Shown here: piece after piece, positions 58,425 to 64,000 of the stretch
How the letters are laid out: every line of letters begins with the position of its first letter
Numbering within the stretch: the stretch's first letter is position 1
Source: Lepidostoma basale
Lineage: Eukaryota; Arthropoda; Insecta; Trichoptera; Lepidostomatidae
DNA: 64,000 bases
Assembly (NCBI GenBank): GCA_022606425.2
Contig: JAHDVF020000503.1
Span: forward strand, 429,592-493,591
Direction of reading: 5' to 3'
The notes under the pieces: generated by a model
Databases searched by the model: none
Seen by the model: the letters and a program-made list of their open reading frames with translations, nothing else
Told to the model about the DNA's origin: nothing
Position numbers and translations under genes: made by a program

Positions 58425-59020
58425 AGATATTGAAAGAAGGGTTGGGACAGGCAACAAAGTGCACTTAAAGTTGGCATCGCAAACAAGAACCTATCCAAAA
58501 AATATAGAATGGCAGTGCACAGTGGTGTTCTTCTACCGACCCTTATGTATGGAAGCGAAACACGGAACTGGCAAAATAAGGATGAAAGTATAATAAATGC
58601 AGTAGAAATGAGATCTCTTAGACGAATGCGTGATACTCTGTGTATGATAGTGTCGAATGAAAATATCAGAAGTGAATGCGGTGAGAACGATGTTGTTATA
58701 AACAAAATAATGAATGGATCATTAAGATGGTTTGGACATATGGAAAGAATGACTGAAGAAAGAATGGTAAAAAAATTATATATTAACGATTTAGATGGAA
58801 CCAGAAATATAGGAAGACCGAGGAAAACGTGGCACGATCAAATAAATCAAATATTGAATATCGGCCATGTGAGGAGTCAGAGAAACCGACGCGCGTGCAT
58901 GACACGATGTTTGAATGTTGAGGGACCGAGAGAAATATGTCAGGAACGAAAAGTGCGGCAGTCCATTATTTCTGCCTACCCTTTCGGAGAGACGATGTGA
59001 TGGTTAGTTAGTTAGTTAGT
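58425..59020 (+). mobile_element. LINE-A 3' end, 163 codons open
   Basis: From ERRVGTGNKVHLKLASQT with a small deletion, then open: AVHSGVLLPTLMYGSETRNW, SIINAVEMRSLRRMRDTLCM, MNGSLRWFGHMERMTEERMV, KKLYINDLDGTRNIGRPRKT, WHDQINQILNIGHVRSQRNR and RQSIISAYPFGETM. 3' end and four GTTA units. Among the best preserved C-termini here. Confidence 0.92.
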
Positions 59021-59029
59021 TAGTTAAGT

Positions 59030-59345
59030 AGCTAATACGAAAGTAAACGTCAGTTTTATGCTTATTTATTGTTTAATTAATATTAATGAAAACGTCTGCC
59101 TTCTAGGAGTTTTTATTATATTTTAGATGTAATGACATGTTTCGCCCTTCTAAAGCATTATCAAATGCTTAAGTTGACATTTGATAATGCCTTAGAAGGG
59201 CGAAACATACCATTCCTTCTAAATTTTAATAAAACTTCTAGAAGACAGACGCCAGAATCATTGTTCAAATAACAATAAATAATTTATCGTTTCTTGAACA
59301 ATAGAGTAAAACTACAAATTAAATAATTAATATGAATGAAAACTT
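59030..59345. repeat. PAL-3 palindromic repeat, both arms
   Basis: TAATGAAAACGTCTGCCTTC, TAATGACATGTTTCGCCCTT on the left and the inverse on the right around GCTTAAGTTGAC. Right core (59178-59215): TTGATAA, GCCTT-AGA-AGGGC, GAAAC, ATACC (the site GTC lost). Left core on the minus strand: GCTTTAGAAGGGCGAAACAT, GTC|ATTAC. Confidence 0.85.
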
Positions 59346-59600
59346 TCTTGTGTATCACTTTGTGTTGTGGATTCATATTTGAATAACTTTTTGGAAGCAT
59401 TGTATTATCACGACAATTTATATCGTTCTTTGTTTGTGTGTATGTTTCAGGACACAAACTGTTCTTCTTCGGTGTATGAATTTTATTTTTTTAGGTTAAA
59501 ATTCACACACTGAGGAAGGAAAGTTTGTGTCCCGAAACATGTTTATGAAAAGCGCAAAAAAGTTGTGATAATATAATGTTTCCAAAAAGTTATTCGAATG
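59345..59600. repeat. PAL-4 palindromic repeat
   Basis: Arms CACTTTGTGTTGTGGATTCA and inverse. Two ribozyme-like cores on opposite strands, the plus one listed separately; the minus one reads ACCGAAGAAGAACAGTTTGT, GTCCTGAAACATACAC. Confidence 0.82.
59503..59560 (+). ncRNA. Hammerhead-like ribozyme, PAL-4 type
   Basis: CTGAGGA (fits CUGANGA with N = G), stem II GGA-AAGTTTGTG-TCC after a purine, GAAAC, ATGTT|TATG. UU at the site fits NUH. Stem I ACACA/TATG pairs in part. Confidence 0.65.
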
Positions 59601-59790
59601 AAAACATCCGTTTTCTAGAGGGTTAATTCTATTTTATGTGAATGACATCTTTCACCTGTCTAAGGAATTATCAAATATATGTATGTGATATTTGATAATG
59701 CCTTAAATAGGTAAAACATGACAATCACATAAAATATAATAAAACTTGTAAAAAACAGATGTTTTTAATCGTATTAAATAATATCCTTTT
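59600..59790. repeat. PAL-3 palindromic repeat
   Basis: GAAAACATCCGTTTTCTAGA and GTGAATGACATCTTTCACCT on the left; GTGATATTTGATAATGCCTT, AAATAGGTAAAACATGACAA on the right. Both cores damaged (AAAAC; GAC). Confidence 0.75.
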
Positions 59791-60149
59791 TAGGCCCACC
59801 GCTACAAAACTCTTGTCATTGATATGACGACGAAGAAGAAATAGTAGATAATTTATTTATTTTGTAAAAATATTTAATAAATAAATCGGATAATAGGGTG
59901 TGTATTCTCCTTCCAAATTAATTACGAAAGAAGTTTAAAAAAATTTAACGTGTTCAACAGTCACACTATCAACGTCTACTCATCGATCTGACTTTCCAAA
60001 TGAACTCGTATTGCATCGATCCCCGATTTTAATATATAAAGATTACACACAAGTAAACTCGTACTATTGCCTTTTTTATTTTTTATTTTACAACATATAA
60101 CGTGATTATAATATACATTTGATAAAAAAAAAAAAGTTTTTGGTCATTT
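59791..60149. other. Unassigned AT-rich DNA
   Basis: No feature recognised. Confidence 0.4.
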
Positions 60150-60370
60150 GAGCAGGAGGGACAATGAGTACATCATTCACAAAACCCTGCAACTTCAAGA
60201 CTGAAGGAGGGGACCAGGTCGGCCTCCTGCAACATGGATTCCACAGTTGGGAACAGCCTAAATTCGCTGGGACAAGGACAGCCAGATGACCCTGGATCAT
60301 GAGACTTGGCGGAGCCGTATTATACGTAAAAGAGCCGACCTAAAATAACGGGAAATGGCTAGGCGAAAGA
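60150..60370 (+). mobile_element. LINE-L fragment
   Basis: RRDNEYIIHKTLQLQD and, with one shift, GGPGRPPATWIPQLGT then DSQMTLDHETWRSRIIRKRA; the ending GAAATGGCTAGGCGAAAGAA matches 41985. Confidence 0.7.
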
Positions 60371-60409
60371 AAGAAGATGGTCTGTACTTGTCACACTAGG
60401 CATAGTCTG

Positions 60410-60960
60410 TATCGTGATTGAGAAGGTACAAAAAAAAAATCGTACGTTTTCTGTACCTCAACATGAAACGGTTAATTCCCCTGAATGTACCTAATTCTTG
60501 CTGGGTATGCTGAACTACCAATCATTGAAAATTATACGAACTATCATTTTGCGTTTTCATGTATTTCAACTGATTCGTGGTCAAATATATATCTGGGATA
60601 TTTTGAATGCCTTGGTTTTGTTTGTCCCTGACAATTATTTGCGACAAGGCAACATAGATTATTTCACCTGCCGCTTTGTAAAACCAATCTACCTAAGGTA
60701 ATACCGGTGTACAGGGCAATAATTCTTCTTAACTGCGTCTCTTCGGATATGGACATTTTTCACGATAGTGAGGCTATCCTCAGAAAACATTAATCTTCAA
60801 TGTGGATATTGTTTTTCCATTATATTTATATTTTTTTTATGTACTTTTTCTATTTTCTAATTGTTTTTATAATTGTTATGTATCTTATTTGTGTTAAAAT
60901 GGATTTAAAAAAAATATATTTTGAAGTCATAAGCGATTTGGTAATGTTCTGTTATGTTTA
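60410..60960 (+). mobile_element. LINE-C, decayed, 3' half
   Basis: LGMLNYQSLKIIRTIILRFH, VFQLIRGQIYIWDILNALVL and FVPDNYLRQGNIDYFTCRF, then a shift, and a 3' UTR of AT-rich sequence without (TGATT)n. Confidence 0.78.
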
Positions 60961-61034
60961 TGATTATAAAAAATAAATTGAAATTGAAATAATATTTCAA
61001 ACAGAATTAAAATATTTTTTAAATTTGGAAAAAC

Positions 61035-61275
61035 TTACATTCTTTTCCTTCTTCTTCTTCAGCATGTTGTTGCCGTCTACTCCAAGAGGTAGGCTTCCTC
61101 TCGTATTTTCGTATCTTGAGAGTTCTGCATCAAGGCACTTCCCGCACTCTTCCGGATGTCATGTCGCCAACGCAACTGTGGGCGCCCAGCTCCACGTTAT
61201 GCAGTCCTCGTGCACCAGCACAGCAATAGCTTTTTCCACGTTTCGTCTTGGTCACGTCCCGCCCATCGCCACTAA
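61035..61275 (-). mobile_element. LINE-F-type relative, decayed
   Basis: Inverse: GDGRDVTKTKRGKS-like, AQLR..HDIRKSAGSALMQN and SRYENTRGSLPLGVDGNNML. CTTCTTCTTCTTCAGC at the 3' border is the usual end of this LINE group. Confidence 0.5.
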
Positions 61276-61749
61276 AACTTACATGAATTCAAAAATTTAA
61301 CTAAATTAAAGCATAATTTGTATGAGAAATAATAACTAGCTGTTTGATTTTAGCATAAAAATGGATGTTAGTTACATAAAATAAGAATTTTGAATATATT
61401 TTTTTAAAACATCATAAATGTACACAAAACTTTTTTAGACTTTAAATTATAGCATATTTTATGTCACACAATAAAGCATGTAGGTGTTTATTCGCTCGCC
61501 TGTTCCCCTTCCACAAGAGAATTCCTGCGGTCAGCCGGTGTATTATGTTGCGGGGGACATTGGACCTTAATAACGCATTGTCAATATACAGACCGAAACA
61601 CAATATATACATAACGTCATCATTTTTTAAATATTTATCGACATGCATGCGGTCGGCATTAAAAAAAACTTCATTAAAATAAAATAAACAATTAAGTTAA
61701 TACAATGAGATTCAAGCTATGACTTATCTATAATATTCTCCTATAATAT
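61276..61749. other. Unassigned DNA
   Basis: Overlapping frames near 61442-61682 on both strands lack any family feature. No repeat match. Confidence 0.35.
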
Positions 61750-61858
61750 AAGACGACCTTCGTGGCAAAGTGGCAAGAGTCGCGACTGCCACACCGTGAT
61801 CGCCACACTGTCTTTGGTCTGGTGTAGAATTCACGTGATAATAAAACAGCGATAGATA
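61750..61858 (+). mobile_element. SINE-1 part 1, split by SINE-2
   Basis: GACGACCTTCGTGGCAAAGT head with the B-box region deleted, GTCTTTGGTCTGGTGTAGAA and AATAAAACAGCGATAGATAG, then SINE-2. Confidence 0.85.
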
Positions 61859-62028
61859 GTATCCGCGGGAGATGACTATTGGTAGCGATGAGGTTTGCAA
61901 CCCATCACACCGCGTCTCTCGCAGGGGCGAAAAGAGAAGGATGGAGTGCCGCATCGATTAAGGTGTGGCAGTCCATTCTTTCTGCCTACCCTTTCAGGGA
62001 GACGGTGTGATGGTTAGTTAGTTAGTAA
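61859..62028 (+). mobile_element. SINE-2, copy 3, inserted in SINE-1
   Basis: CCGCGGGAGATGACTATTGG to GGAGACGGTGTGATGG and GTTA units. GATAG stands directly before and after, and the SINE-1 of 3538 shows GCGATAGATTGGCTACC unbroken. Confidence 0.85.
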
Positions 62029-62090
62029 GATAGACTAGCTACCTATCATAAGTCATGAGAATCAAAACAAAATAAGTTACGTACAATTAT
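62029..62090 (+). mobile_element. SINE-1 part 2
   Basis: GATAGACTAGCTACCTATCA and GTCATGAGAATCAAAACAAA continue the element. Confidence 0.85.
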
Positions 62091-62214
62091 TGGGTTCAAA
62101 TAATCTGTTAAAAGAAACAATACTTGTATTATGTTGTACAATTTGCATTGTAGCGATTTTTAAATACGTTTTTCTTCTTCTTTGTTTAGTTTTTTTTACA
62201 TATATATTTACACC

Positions 62215-62395
62215 TGAGGGGTCGATTGGCAGAGGACGACCTCGCCAGGAGTACCTAGACCAGATTTGTCGAGATATGGGCTACACCTCTTATGCGGAGT
62301 TGAAGAGGGTGGCCGAGGACCGAGCGGAGAAAAAGAGATGCGTTTCCTTGCTGCAGACCAATCTTTAGATTGAGACCGGAGAAGAAGACACCTGG
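62215..62395 (+). mobile_element. LINE-B relative, C-terminus
   Basis: SIGRGRPRQEYLDQICRDMG, YTSYAELKRVAEDRAEKKRC and VSLLQTNL then a stop; ends AGATTGAGACCGGAGAAGAA. Same layout as 34180 (GRPRREYL...SSYADLKR.A.DR..W) with about half the residues changed. Confidence 0.8.
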
Positions 62396-62515
62396 AGATG
62401 GAGGTCTCCTGAGAAACATGTCGTGTTTTTTTAATATTTTAGTGGATAATAAACAACGTTATTTTTCAATTTCAAATGTGTATTAAAAAGAAATTCCATA
62501 GTTTTAATGCCTTAT
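62385..62515 (+). repeat. PAL-10 repeat, half copy with ribozyme-like core
   Basis: CACCTGGAGATGGAGGTCTC, CTGAGAAACATGTCGTG: stem I CAC/GTG, box CTGGAGA (A6 to G), short stem II GGAG-GT-CTCC, GAAAC, palindrome ACATGT, TC|GTG. Arm TAATAAACAACGTTATTTTT follows. Confidence 0.6.
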
Positions 62516-62634
62516 CTTTCAAAAAATAATATTAAAATGTTGGAATGAACATCGGTCCTATAGTGACGTATATAAACTCATGGGAATGAAATTAATAATT
62601 TAACGGTTACTAACCAATTTTTTTGTTATAAATA

Positions 62635-62865
62635 TACAAACAACAACAAACCATCACGATCTGACCGCCACACTGCTCGATCCTGACAAACGTCTCTGGC
62701 TTCCTCCACATTGACACAAAGAGTCATACACGCACGTCGATTCTTCCGACTTCTAATATGGCTGACCTTTAAAGTTTTCCTCAGTCTACCACGACTCCGT
62801 ACTCCATTCACACCGTTAACATATACTCTCTGAAATATTTTTCCTTCATCCAAGGCAGTGATCGT
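62635..62865 (-). mobile_element. LINE-A 3' end, VYVNGVNG copy
   Basis: Inverse: MDEGKIFQRVYVNGVNGVRS, RGRLRKTLKVSHIRSRKNRR and ACMTLCVNVEEARDVCQDRA. The WHDQINQ codons are deleted. Poly-TTG end. Confidence 0.85.
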
Positions 62866-62950
62866 GTTTTCAAAAAGTGCATATACACTTTTTTTATAAT
62901 TTATTCAAATATGAATCCACAACACAGAGTGATGGCGAAAATGGAAGAAG
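62866..62950. repeat. PAL-4 arm
   Basis: TTCAAAAAGTGCATATACAC and ATTCAAATATGAATCCACAA are the outer arm only. Confidence 0.55.
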
Positions 62951-62961
62951 CATTAATTAAA

Positions 62962-63745
62962 ATTGTAACTAACTAACCATCACGCCGTCTCCCCGAAGGG
63001 GTAGGCAGAAAGAATGGACTGCCACACTTTTCTTTCCTGACATATTTTTCTCGATTCCTCAACATTCATACATCGTGTCATGCACGCGCGTCGATTTCTC
63101 TGACTCCTCACATGGCCGACATTCAATATTTGATTTATTTGAGCGTGCCACGTTTTCCTCGGTCTTCCTCTATTTCTGGTTCCATTTACATCATTAACAT
63201 ATAATTTTTTTACCATTCATTCTTCTTTCATTTCTACTGCATTTTTTCTACTTTCATCCTTCTTTTGCCAGTTCCATGCTTCGCATCCATACATAAGGGT
63301 CGGTAGAAGAACACCATTGTGCACTGCCATTCTAGCTTTTTTGGATAGGTTTTCGTTTGCGATGACAGCTTTAAGTGCACCAGTCACTTTGTTGCCTGCC
63401 CCAACCCTTCTTTCAATATCCCTCTCCACTCGTCCATCTATTGTAAACATACTACCTAAATACACGAACAAATCTACTTGCTCCAAATTTTCACCATTTA
63501 CGCTAATGTTGCAGACTGTCATGATTTCTTCTTTTGCAAAAATCATTACCTTGGACTTATTATCATTCATCATCAGATTATTTCGCATGCATGCCTCATA
63601 CATACAATTCACCAGGACTTGTAGTTCATGCTCGTTGTCTGCAAGTAGGACAGCGTCATCCGCATACAAGAGACACCTTACTGACACTTCGCTCATTTTG
63701 GCACCTACATCCAACCCTTTCAGCTCTTTCATACACTTGTCCATA
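62962..63745 (-). mobile_element. LINE-A, longest copy: palm (YADD), thumb and C-terminus
   Basis: Two collinear open frames on the minus strand. 63217-63745 encodes RCLLYADDAVLLADNEHELQ, MNDNKSKVMIFAKEE, NGENLEQVDLFVYLGSMFTI, ERDIERRVGAGNKVTGALKA, NENLSKKARMAVHNGVLLPT and LMYGCEAWNWQKKDESRKNA: second half of the reverse transcriptase palm with the catalytic aspartates, and the thumb. 62980-63216 encodes MVKKLYVNDVNGTRNRGRPR, KTWHAQINQILNVGHVRSQR and WQSILSAYPFGETA. The RMCGK to HMERM part (about 60 codons) is deleted between them. The 3' end has CCCTTCGGGGAGACGGCGTG and a short GTTA tail. 5' truncation just before the YADD region. The domain order fits an APE-type LINE near the RTE/CR1/Jockey groups; the clade cannot be fixed from this part. 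Confidence 0.92.
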
Positions 63746-64000
63746 TATCTATATAAATAAAAGGCGATCTTCCGGGTGTGTGTCGACTATTTCTGAGGTT
63801 ATTCCTGAGCTGATCCTTCTGTATCTTGGGGAATGGACTAATTGGAATTTAGCGGTCGTCATAGGCATATTTTCGTTATTAATCGAGCTCTAATTAACTT
63901 TATAAATTAATCAATTAATTGAAAATTTTCGTAGTGCAAACGAATATAGACCTTAATGTTCGTATCACCGAGTATCAATCTTTTGAGTCTATATTCGTTT
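63746..64000. other. Window end with a 14-bp inverted repeat
   Basis: AAACGAATATAGAC at 63938-63951 and its exact inverse at 63987-64000 enclose 35 bases. It may be a small hairpin or one end of an element that continues outside. The rest is unassigned. Confidence 0.5.

Noticed and set aside
280..62515. A Penelope-like reverse transcriptase or GIY-YIG endonuclease that would drive the PAL repeats
   Set aside because: Looked for near the PAL repeats and not found; all recognisable RT pieces here are of APE-type LINEs.

Overview
The window looks like nuclear DNA of an insect, most probably a lepidopteran. It is AT-rich and dominated by 5'-truncated LINE ends. It also holds tRNA-derived SINEs, short DNA transposons and palindromic repeats, with one recognisable host coding exon. 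There is no operon-like gene packing, rRNA gene, free-standing tRNA gene or CRISPR array. The lepidopteran call is an inference from the kind and density of repeats; no host gene could be named.

Layout. Positions 1970-3067 (minus strand) hold a GC-rich, proline-rich exon of an unidentified protein that ends at a consensus splice donor. An 18-bp minisatellite lies in the intron beyond it. Nearly everything to the right is repeat on repeat. I name families only for this report. LINE-A is by far the commonest, with over 30 fragments on both strands; it carries an APE-type endonuclease remnant (45690-46045), YADD-type reverse transcriptase remnants (63217-63745, 54955-55250) and a conserved C-terminal tail. 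LINE-B to LINE-M are other non-LTR elements seen only as C-terminal remnants. SINE-1 and SINE-3 are tRNA-derived. SINE-2 has its own body but the 3' end of LINE-A. DNA elements are two mariner remnants, two hAT-type elements with 8-bp target duplications plus two probable relatives, a TTAA-flanked piggyBac-like MITE, a TA-flanked pogo/Tigger-like MITE and an unassigned 725-bp inverted-repeat element. Moderately GC-rich islands at about 7380, 15320, 21575, 32270, 48620, 56160 and 57930 are the best places to look for host exons or promoters, but I could not prove any.

The most unusual content is about ten families of short palindromic repeats (PAL-1 to PAL-10). Each arm has the layout of a minimal hammerhead ribozyme: a CUGANGA-like box, a stem-loop, GAAAC, a 4-6 nt self-complementary stem III and a UC or UU cleavage site. 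Because the repeats are palindromes, many carry a ribozyme on each DNA strand. Stem II differs completely between families yet stays paired, and one family shows a matched change at the core 3-8 base pair. Such minimal ribozymes with tiny stem III are known from Penelope-like elements and retrozymes. The diversity, inverted arrangement and density here (over 25 sites in 64 kb) are worth following up. No Penelope-type reverse transcriptase was seen, so these would be non-autonomous copies.

Insertion order can often be read because an intact relative supplies the empty site. Examples are LINE-C in LINE-E, LINE-A in LINE-C, LINE-C in mariner, a hAT MITE in LINE-A, a LINE tail inside an inverted-repeat element inside LINE-B, and SINE-2 inside SINE-1.
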